Source of the DNA: Centropus unirufus
Taxonomy: Eukaryota > Chordata > Aves > Cuculiformes > Centropidae
Reading direction: 5' to 3'
DNA length: 64,000 bases
NCBI GenBank assembly: GCA_013397695.1
Contig: VYZI01000035.1
Location: forward strand, 1,788,062-1,852,061
The notes beneath the pieces are model-generated. The model worked only from the letters and a program-made list of their open reading frames with translations. It searched no databases and was not told the origin of the DNA. The translations under genes were made by a program, and so were the position numbers. Of the stretch, positions 49,001 through 62,169 are shown in pieces; position 1 is the first letter of the stretch, and each line of letters starts with the position of its first letter.

Positions 49001-51901
49001 AAGATTTATGCTTTATTTTCAGACTGATAATCTCTAGATTTATTGGTGTTTGGTTTCTTTTTTCCTTGTTTCTTCAAAATGGTAAAACCATGAAGGTGTG
49101 TTTGCTTCCCAGACTCCTCTCAGTGGACTTATGAGCATCTCACTATTTATGCCAGAAAAGTAGAGTAGTCTTCTGTGTCAACACCACCAGTGATTCCCAA
49201 GAATGTAATGTGAATTAATCAAATATGCAACCAAGCCAAAGGACAGAATATCTGTCCAGAGATAAAAGGAGTTAAAAAGTCTTTTGACCTAATTTTTTAG
49301 GGGTAGTTAGGAAGGTTAATAGAGTATAACACAGTGATATATTTCCTCATTCTCAGTGAAAACAGAATTGCTTATCTTTATTTACACTACAGAGCACATC
49401 ATCACAAAACCATTAACATTGCTAGAAAATCATGTACCATTGAGACAGGCTTCAACACGCAACAGGCAGTATGATTTGGGGATAAAGTCAATGTATTTGA
49501 CATGTGCAAATGAGCTTGATAACTGCACGCCGCCCTTGTGCAGACATCACACTAAAGACCCTAATTTGCTGAAATCTGCAAGGATCTGTTTTATTTTCCA
49601 ATCAATCTCAACACTAAACTACTAGCAGAGATAAAGAGACAGCTGGAGCTTCACTGTCAATAATGTTTCAAATTGCATCTCAATCACACCACCAGTCACA
49701 CCAAGGCCTCTACTATAGCGCGGTGTCTGGAGGAACTCAGTGTCTAGAAGAACAGCTGATTTCAGTGGAAAAAGAGAAGTATACCATAGCGATTTTTAAA
49801 ACATTTTCAAATACTTTTTCCAAAAACACCTGAGATCTAGATCTGACCTTTGTCTGCTACAGAAGTTACAGATTTGCACATACATCATTCATGACTGTAA
49901 ACTGAATTCAAGGATCTTTGGGCTCTAAGGATATTTTGTTTGGGGAGTCTGCCTAGAATATAATTTATTAAAAACACATGGTTGGCATTTATTATCACAG
50001 TACGATATTTTGCCAAACTTGCTTGATTATGCTTCTGCTTTGGATCAGCTATGAAAATATTTATTCCAATGGGAACTCATTAGTTGCAATGCAGGAAATT
50101 ATTGCTAAATTATCTGGCTCAAAATATTAGTTCTGTGTATATTTACTCATAGAGTTACTTCTAAAAATTGTTAGGCTCAAGTAAGTATAAGATTTTTCAT
50201 TAACTAAGTGGTACTTTCATATAAGTACTTTAGTCAAGTATCTGTCAAGATTTAGGACCTGACATTGAAGTTGTACGAATGTTCCCGTTATCTCTGACAG
50301 ACTGCATTAAACTGCTTATGGTGAAGCTCCCCTAGATCATGTTAGACAGAAAAGACAATAAGGGTTATAAAAGAGACTACAGGTCAGTTTAATCCATTTG
50401 CAAAGCTATTATTGAACTTCCAAAGCAGAAATAGATCAACTGAGATTTGTAAACTGAAAAAATATAGTGCCTGATTTTGGAATTGAATTTGACCTGGTAA
50501 GTTCTTAGGGAGTTTTAGACATTTCAGATAAACATTTTCAGTACTTTGTTTTTAGTACTTTTGTTTCTCTTCAGGCTAATTGTACTTCAAACAGTACTTT
50601 CAAAATCAGGACACTTGATGCTTCTAAGGGCAAATAGTTAGTCAGATTTCCAGCTTTTTTGTGGGTTCATCTATCATTATTAATTTGTTATACACCCATG
50701 ATATATTAGTCACTTCTGCAGTTCTCTAGGCAAAAGGCATGTCTTTCTCTATGCATGGTCTTTACTCGATATACAACCTTTGCTATGCAAATGATTTTCT
50801 GTGGAAAGACTGGTAAAAAATGTTGGTTACATTCTCAGAGTCATTACTTAGATATGTCTGGAACTAAATTAGCTAAACCGGACTAAAATGCTTGCTCTAT
50901 AAGGGAAATAAACCCCTATGCCACTACTCCATAAAGATCCACAACAGTGTTCCTTACTGACGAATATACAAGACCAGGGGATTTTGTGTCCTTTATTTAA
51001 AGAATAGCGAGACACTTAAGAAATTAAATCTCCATTTAAATTTTACTATTTCCTTACATTCTCAGGAGAGAGAAGATTTTTACACACAACTGTTCCAAAG
51101 GCTGATAGCACTTTTGGACTCTGCAAGCTGCTTGCTTCTGCAAAAAACAATCTAATTTCTGCAACCCAAGATGAAGAGAAGCTGTTTACAGAAGCTCACC
51201 AAATGTTCAAGTTTATGTATGTAGGGAGACGTTATTTAAACTTTCAGTCTGCCTCTTTTATTTCCTAGTCGCATGGATGTACTCAAAGGCAATGCCTGTA
51301 GCCCCACATTAAATGCCTTCTCTGGAATGGCCAACTTTCAATCTCTTTTTCCCTCCAAAATAGAGTGACCATTTAACTGAGAATGGTACAGGGCCTGTGC
51401 CAAGTCCTAAATCATGCCTGGGAGTTATTTAGGAAACTGAGCTTAAAAATACCACAAGATGCATCCTAACAATTAAAAAATATAAGTGCCTGATTGTGTC
51501 TAAGACTGTGCCTAGTATTGTTTAATTTACTTTTATTGCTAATAGGAATAAATGCTGGTAATACAAAGTATCTCAGATTATATAAATTCTGAGGCATGCA
51601 TAGATGCTGAATATAATTCAGAAATAGATAGGCCCCATATCAAGGAAAACCCGAAAGGAGATATTTCCTGTTTAAATGCCTATTGATTAGCTATGCATGT
51701 CAGCATATTTTCACATAGGATTACACCCTGCTTTGTCTTCTGCCTGACGTGTTCCTCAACAGGGTCGAAGATTTGGATTTACAGACATCCTAAGACATTT
51801 TTTTCTATGATTCTGTGGTTGTTGCAGAATATAATGTCGAGTCTGTGCTCACTCTTTGATTTTATTGTTGTTCTTTCAATCTCATAGTTCCTTCCTTGCA
51901 G
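46026..51901. other. Long stretch without a recognised gene
   Basis: Mostly AT-rich unique-looking DNA. It contains the candidate terminal frame at 47174 and an acceptor-like site at about 51268 whose downstream frame stops after about 32 codons without a donor. No repeats were recognised. Confidence 0.5.
47174..47447 (+). other. Candidate terminal-exon-like open frame
   Basis: A strong acceptor (a T-rich tract, then CTTTCCCGACAG) is followed by a frame open for about 90 codons (begins LMKHYCVGWNKPFNPP) to a TGA at 47447. No AATAAA follows closely and no family is recognised. It may be chance. Confidence 0.15.
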
Positions 51902-51961
51902 GCAGCTGTTCTGGAGGGAGTTTTTCATACAAGATATTAACCCCACATTTTGAGATGAAAA
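51902..51961 (+). other. Candidate small exon (unidentified)
   Basis: TTCCTTCCTTGCAG precedes and GTAAGT follows, a near-consensus pair. Only the phase-1 frame is open over the 60 bases (SCSGGSFSYKILTPHFEMK). It is phase-compatible with 35587 and 38737 before it and with 53504 after it. No family was recognised. Confidence 0.25.
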
Positions 51962-52739
51962 GTAAGTTTTTTGTTTTAATGTTGGCAGTGAAAGGTTTGT
52001 GAACATGACCTCCTAACACAGAATCATGGAAGTAATAAAACAACTCCACAATCAGATTTATATTTTAATTTATAATTTATATTTCAGCTTCTGAAGTCTC
52101 CCCTCTAAACAGTGAGGACTTCTGAAGAAAACAACATTTGAGTAACTGCGTTTTAGTGGCACATGACAATGTTCTCTAGAAAATTTTGAGAATGTGGACT
52201 ATTGCCTTACATTAATCCACTATAGTCAAGGTTTTAGTTCAGTTCATTAATTTTAGAAGTTCAGAATGAAATACTCGGTGTATGGATATAGCCACTAGAT
52301 GGGAGGCAAGAGCTGGTTAGGAACTGGGAGCATCAGTGCCACGGGATGCTCTTAGGGAGCTCTCAGCTGCCACCATGAGCTGTGACATGCTATACTGGAG
52401 TTGCACTCTTACATCTGGGTCCACTTTCATAAGCATACACAAACAGGTTATTCACTGAACTGGAAACTTTTTTTTTTTTTTTTATGAATTGGTAGTGGTG
52501 TTGATGAATTGTTAAGGGAGCGGGTTATTTTTTAAATAACTGTATTAATTCTCTGCCTCTAAATGGCTTTGCCGTAGGAAATTCTCTGCTTTCATCTGCA
52601 GTGCTGATGGAAAGGAACGTCTTTCACATTATCTCATCTACACAATGCCTATTAAAAATACAGCTGCCAAAGGCTTTTATGGGGCAGAGGTGGTATTAGC
52701 CTATGTGTTATAAGGATGGAGATTGAGTCCTTACAATGT

Positions 52740-52900
52740 CACACTTTTTCTGCGTAGCTTTAGGCAAGGTGCTTGTTTTCCTCTGTATTTCTTCCTTGGC
52801 TTCTCTTTTTTCCCTGTTTTAAGTGTCATATAATGGAATTTCCTTTCTTACCCAGAGGAGATTAATACTATAGAGACAGTGCTATCACAACACTGTACAA
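52740..52900 (+). repeat. Possible MIR-type SINE remnant
   Basis: 'tgcgtagctttaggcaaggtgcttgttttcctctgta' resembles the MIR 'tgtgtgaccttgggcaagttacttaacctctctgtg' block. 'gagattaatactatagagacagtgctatcac' fits the later 'gattaaatgagataatac' region loosely. The match is weak. Confidence 0.3.
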
Positions 52901-53503
52901 TACAGAAATGCCTTTGAGCAAGTAGTAGGCACATTTTTAATAAGAAAAAGTCTGGGTTTTTTTGCAGTTTTGCATTTAACTTTAGCCAGGATAACAGAAA
53001 TTGGGTCCAGATTGTTGCATAAAACTCTTCATAAAAACTGAGTGAAGTAAAAATATTTTAAAAATTTAATAACTTGAAACAAAAAGACATACTGATCCCA
53101 GCCAAAAGAGATGCGGGTTGAGTAACCAGTGGCCTAAGCTGGACTTGTAAGCAATTAAAAGTAACCAATGAATAAAATAATAAGAAAAAAAAAGCAGCCT
53201 AACTCAAAACTCTTTGCTGACGTTATTAATATAGCGACACAGACAGAAAGAAGTATAATTTGACATCTCTGAGAAATGTCTTTTAGAACATCCTGGCAGG
53301 ACCTAGAAGTGCACTGCAACAGAAGTATGCTTTCATATCCTCATTCTGGGAGTTACAATAACTTCATGGAGACAGACAGAAGGACTCAAAGGATCCCTCA
53401 TCCTTACATTTGCCAACTTTAGCAATGTCATGTCATTAGACCTGGAGTTTCTTTTGCCTTTTTTTTTCCCCTCTGACCTTTTTTATCTTTTTTTTTTCTT
53501 CAG

Positions 53504-53611
53504 TCAAGAATGTGTGTTCAGTGACCCTGCTGGCAGAGCTTGCAGGCACACAGAGCATCTACTTGAATCATACTGACACATGTTTTCTTCAGTAAAAAAG
53601 GTACAAATAAA
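53504..53611 (+). other. Candidate terminal exon with polyadenylation signal
   Basis: A very strong pyrimidine tract ends in TTCTTCAG. A phase-1 frame (begins KNVCSVTLLAELAG) runs 29 codons to TAA at 53593-53595, and AATAAA lies at 53606-53611. An alternative frame (begins QECVFSDPAG) also stays open for about 23 codons. The AATAAA might instead belong to the repeat that begins close by. Confidence 0.2.
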
Positions 53612-53644
53612 AACACCAAGCCCAGAACCTATACACGAAGGTCT

Positions 53645-53940
53645 TTGTTGAGGTCTGGCTGCCTCTGCTCAAGGCCAGCTTTGACGTGGATTCGTTGGAG
53701 ACCTCTGCCCCTCTGCTCAAGCTTAGGCCCTTGCCCATTTGCTAATCCGGACCTACTGACTTGTGCTGCTGACTTGCTGGCCCTGCCCTGCTCTTGTGGC
53801 CAGGTGCTGTGGGATGGTGCAGTGTTAAGGGGCAGGCACTGTCCTGGCCCTTGCCATCATCCACAGCTTCTACCTCACCTGCCCTCACTCAGTGCCTCAT
53901 CCTGCTGCTCCCTGATACTGTATTTTCCATTCTTGTAGCA
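53645..53940. repeat. Unclassified GC-rich repeat, copy 2
   Basis: GC-rich block with ordered similarity to 33640-33900 over about 150 bases, centred on 'ccctgctcttgtggccaggtgctgtgggat'. The upstream AATAAA and the 'gaaggtctttgttgaggtctgg' segment suggest that it could be the R-U5 part of an LTR. That is inference. Confidence 0.4.
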
Positions 53941-56454
53941 TTTTTTTCTCCTTTTGATCTTCTCCCTACAAAAGACCATCTTAATTAGTCTGATGTGGAA
54001 AGCTTCCATTGACCCTCCCCCTGACTCCTTTTACAGAAAGTATTATGTCATGTTGTTAAAACTAAAACCTCATACATATTTTGACAATCTTTCCTTTAAG
54101 AAGTTTTAATAATGTTTACCATGAGATGCAGCATGCTCAAATCTTTTGACTTAGACATCCGTGTCATTTAATATTTTAATATTCTCCTTGGGATGAGTCT
54201 TACAGATGTCTCTAAATTCTGTACCTGCTCGGTCCACCAAAACTACCATAAACCTAATTACTGATCAAAGAAACAAGCCTTTTTTAAGCATTTTTCTTTG
54301 TCTGAGAAGGCACTTCATCTAGCCAAACTGAAAAGACTACTAATCAATAGATCTTGGATACCTATTGGTGAAATTATGGTTTAAATATGATACATGGAGG
54401 AGGTGGATTGTCCTTCGCAGAAGGAGGAGCATATTCTGGCAGAATAGAAGCAAACCTGGGCTTCCAGATTTCAGTCCCCTAACATTGACAGTGTAGTCCC
54501 TCCTCCACTTCTGATATTTTAACAATTGTCTACTTTGCTGACAGTAAGGGTTAGCAGCCCTGGGCTAATCACTGCAACCCTGCAGTTCATTGCTGCTCAT
54601 TACAGCACCTGAATTCAGACAGGTTTGTCTGCATCTTCCAAACGAAATAATTGCCTGGTCTGACTCAGGCTCCTCTCGCAATGCTGTAGAGGTCAGAGCT
54701 TGATTAGTGGTCTATGGAGATATCCCAAAGGAGCTGCTGTCCTCTGCAGTACCTGTAATACCTAGGAAGGGTGAGGCAGCCTCCTTTGTTACACGACCCC
54801 ACTATGCTGCTAACACAGGAGCATTAACCCACATTGAAAAGCCTTTCCTCAGTACAGCGGTTTCAAATCTTTATGAAAGACTAAATCACATTGAAAGCCC
54901 ATGCACTCTTTGAGTAGGCATGAAGATAACCTTTCCTCTCTCTCCCTCTCTGTTCTTAAACTGGCTTTATAAAGCAGTGAAGGGAGGATTTATCCAGGAC
55001 TATTTCTTAGCCCAGAAATGTTTTGTTTCCTTCTCTGCTTTTGCCTCTTATTCCCTGCATTAACAGCCTTTCATTAGCAAAGTGACAAACTACTGCATAC
55101 CCAACACAAATATAGAAATGGGCCTGGCTCATCTGGTCCTCTCCCCTTTGTTCCTCAAGAAGGGACAGCTTTTCTTCAAGGAGCCTCAGGCTGCCTCCTT
55201 GGCCTGGATTAGCTTTTAACAGCAAAAGTGTTGTGCTGAATAGGGGAACAATTTACTGAATACCTATCCGTGCAATGCTATTGAACTGCTAGTAATTATA
55301 GTGCTGTAGTGGACTAGGGGAAGTTGACCCAGATCGGGTGTATTGAGCAGAAATCACATCCTTAGTTTCCTTAAAGCCTCCCACTCCTGTACTACCAGAA
55401 TCAGCAGCTGGTAAATGTAAGCAGTGACTCTTCTCATTTTCATACCATTTTAACTTGTTTGAACAGGCCAAGGTCAAAATAACTGCCATTTTCTCTAGAG
55501 ATTATCACTGCTCTTGCTACCCCTGAGTTTGGTGCTGTGAAACAAGCTATGGCTGAAAAAAGACATTACAGACACTTTTACAGGGAATGGCAGGGAGAAC
55601 TGGATTCAGGATATTCTGACCTCCATTTCTATGTCCATTGGATACACCAGAGATGGCTCACGCTTAACTCCTAAAATGAATCACAAAATTTCTTTAAACA
55701 GGAAAAAGCGTCTTGCACAGCAAGCATCTTCATCTCTCCACTTTGCCTGTGCTCTGCTCTTGTTCCAGTTACAGACAAAGGAGACTGCAATTTCTTGGCT
55801 CCTTCAGGAACCACCCGAATCCCTCTTCAATGCATCTATTCCAGTGAACAAAATCTATAAACTAAAACAGGGCAGGGTCCTTTTTTTCTGAGCTTGAGGT
55901 AAGAAAAACTAACAGAACTAGTAGAACACAGCCCACATAGCTGAAGTCCATCACTCCAAAATAACCACATCCAATCTCCTTGTTGGGAATGGTCAACGTG
56001 TAAGCTGTGCCTGGGAAAGTGCAAGCTCATCTCAGAACTATGCCAGATTTTTGGTTAGAATTTAATATAGATAATCACAGTACAGTGGCAATGCCCACCT
56101 TCTAATAAGCTTACTGGTACAGACGCAGTCCAAATGGCTATAACAGGGCATGTAGCCCACCCACAAACCAGGACTAAGACACATGCACAAGGCTATTCCT
56201 TTTCAGTTTCTAAAGTCATGATTGCCCCTTGCTAATCAATCACACTCTCCACCAAAATTTTCCTATTTAGAACATAAGTTAGTGGCTTTCTAAAGGCATC
56301 TATGGTGTGTTTCCAGACTGTATAGAACACTTTAATGCTGCCACCTTCCCCCCATGGGAAGTCTCCAGTAGGCTCAGACTGTCAGAAAGACAGGGATCTA
56401 ATGAGAGAGAGACTTGGGCTTCCCCAAGCCTCTCTGACCCCTGATCCAAGAATT
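53941..56454. other. No gene recognised
   Basis: Mixed sequence with short frames on both strands around 54.7-55.9 kb. None shows a recognisable domain. Confidence 0.5.
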
Positions 56455-56550
56455 TTAAGACTATTACAAGGACAGGCTGACAGAGTTTGGGTTGTTTAGC
56501 CTAGAGGAGAGAAGGCTCAACAGAGACCATATAGCAGCCTTCCTCACAGC
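56455..56550 (+). mobile_element. CR1 internal fragment
   Basis: 'gacagagtttgggttgtttagcctagaggagagaaggctcaacagagaccatatagcagccttcct' matches the end of ORF2 in CR1 (E-L-G-L-F-S-L-E-K-R-R-L). Flanking CR1 sequence is missing on both sides. Confidence 0.75.
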
Positions 56551-58844
56551 TGAATATATTATGCTGGTAGAAACAGGCCATCAATCATTCTCTGAATTAC
56601 TCACATTGGGCCTGGCTATAAAGACAGTGCATGTGATTGATTTTTACTCTGTTTAACAGACTGATTTCTTCCTGTGTATGAGTGGCTGACCAGGATTTCT
56701 TACATAAATGCCAAATGATGTACTTTTTAGTTTTTACAGAACATTAAATAAAGATAACAATGGATGAAAAAGAGCTGGATCACCACGTTCGCTGAACAAA
56801 TCAGTACTACTGCTGGTACTTGGACATTTTCAAATTTCAGAATAATAAACTGTTCCTAGGAAAATCATACAGATGTACTTACTCCAGAGCTCAATGGTGT
56901 GATGATCACAGATTTCCTAACATCTAGTACTTTCTGGCTTTCTCTATGATTTGCTAGTTTTTTGTTATTTGATTGGATTTGGTTCTTCCTCAGAATTAAA
57001 TGAAAATGATCTATGTGCCTATTTTTTAACTCCTGTAATTAACATTTCTTGCAGCTTTAAAAAATATTTTCAGTATCATCTTTTAATCACTAACTGGCTA
57101 TTGTTTTACAGTATCCTACAACTACTTTTACTTCAGGAAGCTCAACAAGGCAGATAATCTTCTTCCCCCTCACACTCCTTTTTGAACACTACTTCACAAG
57201 GGCCGTGAAAGCCTTGCAGCTGGTGGGGACAATCCCCCCAAGATGCATGAAAGGAGTTCCTGCAGTGCATGCTGTGATGTGGATTTTCAGTTGCTCTGAG
57301 CTGTAGTTCTCTGCAGGTTTGCTTAAATTAGAGAAGACTCTGGGAGTGATGCTTTATGCTGTACTAGTTCCCAAAGCTGACATGAATCATAGGAGTTGGA
57401 GGGTGGCTGACAGATACCTTGGGGCTCTGCTGGTTGGCCACGTATTTCTGTGTTTTCACAACCATGGGCATCCAAAGAGATGTGGGATGATGTATTACAT
57501 CTAGCTGTGAAAGCTAAAAAATGTTAGAATTCCCTTTTAAAACAGGAGGGATTTGTTTTACACCACTGCAATTCTTTGCTGCTCCTCTGTCATCTATTTT
57601 GAGTTCTGTGTGTTTAACAAATGCCCTGAAAACATTGCGTGAGGATACGTGGGCTGCTCGAAGGTGCAAAGCTGCTGGAATACTGTTGGGGGATTGTGGA
57701 AATGGAGGAAGCCAGACTCTGTGTTCTTGTTTGCAGTGCTTTTTAAGAGATGACTTGAAGAGGACTGTCCCTTGACAGTGCCTGGACATAGCCTTGGAGA
57801 AACTTGGTTAGAGATCCAGAACAGGGCCACAAAGAAAGACGCCCCTGCTCCTCTTTTATAACTGAATGCTCTAGTGCAAGACACAACTGACCATAAGGTG
57901 AAAACAGATGTCAAGACCCGCAGTGTCTCTCATCATGTGCAGAACTTAGGCATCCAGCTCACTTCACGATCACAAAGGTAGGTCCACGAAGATGCTTAAA
58001 GTAAATGGAGTGTTGTATTTCTAGAATATCCTGAGAACTCAAAAACTGTTTTTCACATTGTAGCACTGGTGAAGTTAATAGGATAATATGGAAAAGTGTC
58101 ATAAATCTGAAACTCTGCCTAAAATTGCCATATGATCTCCATGCACTGCATCTGTTTTTATTTAAATAATTAAGATAAATGATATAAGAACTAACAACGA
58201 ATCATAAGTATCTGAACATTTGCTATTTTTTCCCAAGTGACCTACTTTCTGAAGAGATGCTGTACTCCGACTTTGAACTCTACTGAAAGGAAGTTGACAC
58301 TGGCAGCCCACCAAATTAAACAACAAAAGTGAAACTTGGTGTTGGCAATGCTTGATTGGTAAGTCCCAGCATATACCAATCCATATGCAAATACAGATCT
58401 TCTATTTTCATTAAATGACAGAAAAAATATTTTACTTTAGCCACATGATAGTGATTCATGCTGGGAAAAATCCTGGCAGCTTTCGCAAATGTTTTTGATA
58501 TTTGAACAGTGCTGATAATTTCTATTTGAAGCATGAACCACCAACAGCACTTTTGACAGCTGCAGCATCTTCTGTAATCATATTTATTCTTCATCAAAGC
58601 TTAAAAAGAGTCAACACACACCAGGGTTTTAACATTTTGTTACTGAACAGCTATGTTTTACAGATTCCAGTGGGGATCATCTAGCGTTTCTGTGTTCATC
58701 ACAGCTGTAGCAATCAAACTTGTGAATAACAGTTTTGGAGTTTGAAACAGCTTTTGAACACAATGGTCCTTTATCATCTGTTCCTAAGCAGTGATATTGA
58801 CAACATGACTGTCGTCTTCATCATGAACAATGCCAGGCAGCAGT
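56551..58844. other. No gene recognised
   Basis: Includes a moderately GC-rich stretch at 57.2-57.9 kb with overlapping frames on both strands and no domain. The remainder is AT-rich. Confidence 0.5.
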
Positions 58845-59535
58845 AAATGCTGCTGGCCACCCATCTGAAAAGCAGCTTGGCAAAAAAGGATCGTGGGGTT
58901 CTGGTGGACACCAGGTTGAATGTGAGCCAGCGAAGGGCCCTTGTTCAAAAGCAGGGCAATGGTATCCTAGCTGAAGTAGGCAGAATATTGGCACCACATC
59001 AAGGGAGGTGGTCCTTCCTCTCTGCTCAGCACTGGTGAGGTCACACCTGGAGTGCTGAGTCCAGTTTGGGGCTCCTCAGTAAAAGGGAGATACGGACATA
59101 CTGGAGAGAGTCCAACGAAGGAGAAGAGAGATGATTAAGGGACTGAGGCATCTCTTCTATGAGGAAAGGCTGAAAGAGCTGGGACTGTTCAGCCTGGAGA
59201 AGCCTCAGGGGGATCTATCTCATCAATGTCTATAAATACCTGAAAGGAGGGTGACAAGACGATGGAGCCAGGCAATTTTAAGTGGTGTCCAGTGCCAGGA
59301 CCAGAGGTGATGGGCACAAACTGAATCACAGGAAGTTTCCTCTGAAGATAAGGAAACATTTTTATTCCTGTGAGGGTGGCATTGGCACAGGCTGTCCAGA
59401 GAGGCTGTGGGGTCTCCCTTTGTGGAGATATTCAAAAGCTGTCTAGATAGGTCCAAGTGGCCATGCTTGAGCAGGGGGGCTGGATCAGATAATCTCCAGA
59501 GGTCCCTTTCAACACCCGGCATTCCACAATTCTGC
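58845..59535 (+). mobile_element. CR1 retrotransposon 3' portion
   Basis: This is the longest CR1 copy that retains its tail. It starts in ORF2 (LAKKDRGVLVDTRLNVSQRR, then QGNGILAEVGRI) and continues through the block equivalent to 'R-P-H-L-E-C-x-V-Q-F-G-A-P'. Next come 'agagagatgattaagggactgaggcatctcttctatgaggaaaggctgaaagagctgggactgttcagcctggagaag' and the 3' UTR. It ends 'gggggctggatcagataatctccagaggtccctttcaacacccggcattccacaattctg'. Frameshifts and stops make it inactive. The minus-strand frame 59223-59615 is its antisense shadow. Confidence 0.95.
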
Positions 59536-60329
59536 GAAATGCAATGGAAAATCAACCTCTGGACCTCCTTCCAAAAGGAAATTGCAAAGAAAGGCAGACT
59601 GATCATACATAGCATGAAACTTCATAGCAAAAAGATGTTACAAAACAGTCTTTGATCCAACACACATCATACTTAGTCTTTCTAAAAACTTGAGTCCCCT
59701 AGTCTGCCAAACAACTATATTTTTTTAAGATGCTGATCATTAAGACATTGACTTCTTAACAACACTTAAGGATATTCAATGCTTGATACTTGTACCAAGA
59801 TAAAGCAAAAATAGGAATCCTTGGAAATAAGTCAATTACTGACCAGAGCATTGATCATAAAGAATTTTTGTTACAAGCTCACACTTGTGACCCAGGAATT
59901 GGAAAGAGGTATATATATATATTTTTTTTCTTTTCATGTCAGTCATGAAATGACAGAAGCTACTGCTTTTTGATACAGTATGATGAGCGATATGCCATCC
60001 GAGATCTAATGAAATGTGGATGCCGCATTCATATTCCAGGTTATTTCAAAGCGCACTTTTAGATATAAACCAGTGATATAAACCTTGCAGGAATGCCAAT
60101 CATTTGCCAGTGAGACAGGATTATAGTCTCCAGACAGACAGATGGCAACATAATTGAGGCGTACCAATAGCTCATTATACATCATGTAAAGTAATCACTT
60201 AGTACCTGAGTGAAAGTTAAAACACAAACTGTTTTAAAAAGCAGAAGTAAAACCAGTCAGATGTAGGCAGGAGGGGTTTTAGTGTCCTTGCATGTCTGCA
60301 CTTCTGGTGTCCTCATATGCAAATGAGCA
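59536..60329. other. No feature recognised
   Basis: AT-rich spacer between two CR1-type elements of different age. It contains a short (TA)n tract at 59910-59921. Confidence 0.5.
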
Positions 60330-60715
60330 CAGGAGATCTAGAAAACACAGAGAAAGGGCGCAAAAATGGTAAAAAGCACGGAACGGTTTCTCTATGAGGG
60401 GAGATTGAACAGACCAGGACTCTTCAACCTGGAAAAAAGATAGGGAAGAGAGAATAATAGTGATCTGTAAAACCAAGAATGACTTGGAGAAGGTAAATGG
60501 AATCATTATTTTTACACTACAAAACTAGTGGTTATTAGAGGAATATCAGCTAGCAGGCTCAAAGGTGCACTTTTTTGCATAATGCATAATCAAACCATGG
60601 GACTCACTGCCACTGGATGTTCTGGAAGCCAAATATAACAGATAGCAAAAAAAAAAAAGGATTCCATTAAGAAATGGAAGTCTGTCAAGCCTTGAATCAT
60701 CCCAAAACTAAAACC
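60330..60715 (+). mobile_element. Old CR1-like 3' fragment (turtle- or crocodile-type)
   Basis: The order matches older CR1 lineages: 'cggtttctctatgaggggagattgaacagaccaggactcttcaacctggaaaa', then 'gatctgtaaaaccaagaatgacttggagaaggtaaatggaatcatt'. These are followed by 'caaaactagtggttat', 'gcataatcaaaccatgggactcactgccactggatgttctggaagccaaatataacagat' and a decayed 'aaagg.ttccattaagaaatgg' part. It differs clearly in type from the neighbouring copy at 58845. Confidence 0.75.
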
Positions 60716-62169
60716 AGCTGATATGCGCGTGGAGGTATTGCATTGTTAAACTTTTCTGTATATTGTATTGTGAAGAATTTCTGTTTATTTACTCTGTTCT
60801 TGTATTTTCCCCCTAAAAAAGTGTGGGAATCTAGCCAGAGTTTAAACTTGGACTAGGCAGACTTAGAAGAGTCTATTCTAATATAGAACATTTAAGTAGA
60901 CAGACAAATTTCCTGAAAATTGAATTCCTTAGGGATTCCAGGGCAAACTTCTAATTAAAAAATAAAAAATGGAAGAAGCTGGATATTGTACTTCATCTTG
61001 CCTTGTTCTGAAACAACAAAGCCAGCATGAGTTGAATCCATGATTTCTATGATTCAAGCTGTATATGCTATTTGGAATAAGAAGCCTAGAGTGAATAAGC
61101 ATTTGGTGACTGCACTATTCACATCATGAAGTAATTTTGCCTTGATGCATGAATGACTGAATTTAACCAGATGTTTGCATTAAAGCAAATCCTTCTCTTC
61201 CTACAAAAAAGGAACAAAATGCATATTACAATATAATGAATATCCATCACATTATAGTATCCTCTACGTTTTTTGAATACACATTGATCACCACTCAGGT
61301 ACTTGATATTTTTGGGGCATATTAGAAAAGTCTATAAGTCTGAAAGTCTGCAACCGGTGACAAGTAGTAGAAACAAATTATTTTCCATTGGGTAGGATGT
61401 GAAATAAAGCTGCATAATGTCATTCGTGTCAAATTTTCAACATGTGCACAGGTTTTTCTGTGAGCCTAGTTCTGAGGTGCAATGACATGGCAGAAGGAAC
61501 GAACGCTCTTAACTGAATACACATTTTGAATATACATTAATGATCTTTTTTCATTTTTTTTCTGAGCATTTGGCATTATTTGAAGCAATGGAGAATAGAA
61601 AACATCCATAAAGAAAATGCATACACATATAGAAAATGCACAAAGACTTGACACAAACATTGTGATTATTTAGTCAGTTCTTTAAATCAATAACCTGCAG
61701 TCACAGACTGCCTACTGAAAACCCTTTTCCAAAATAAATTTGTGAAAGCCAAGTAATAGCTCACTCACGAGATTCATTTTTTTCAGTGAAAGGTTGGAGA
61801 AGTATGGTATCTGGAAACAAACATGAATTTTACAATTGAAAATGTTTTCTGCATTGGAACTTAACCATCATAGATAAATGAATTGATGATGCCTGTCTGA
61901 AGATGACTGAAGTTTACAGAAGATTCTTACATTTCTCCTGTGTTGAAAAAAGACATTATTTTATCACACAGTCTCATTAAACGAAATGTTCAGCTTTAGG
62001 AACAACTGGAAATATTATTAAGTAAAATAAGCCACAGATACAGACAGACCCTTAAAAGTTTTGATGAAAAAATGCCAATGGGTTATTCTGGGAGCATCTA
62101 GCATGAAAGACAGGTTAAAGGGTGGGTGCCAATGCAGTGGAAGGTCAGTCTCCAAGTGTTCAAAATTCA
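60716..62169. other. No feature recognised
   Basis: AT-rich unique-looking sequence. Confidence 0.5.

Noticed and set aside
59223..59615. 130-codon minus-strand frame
   Set aside because: It is the antisense of the CR1 copy at 58845-59535.
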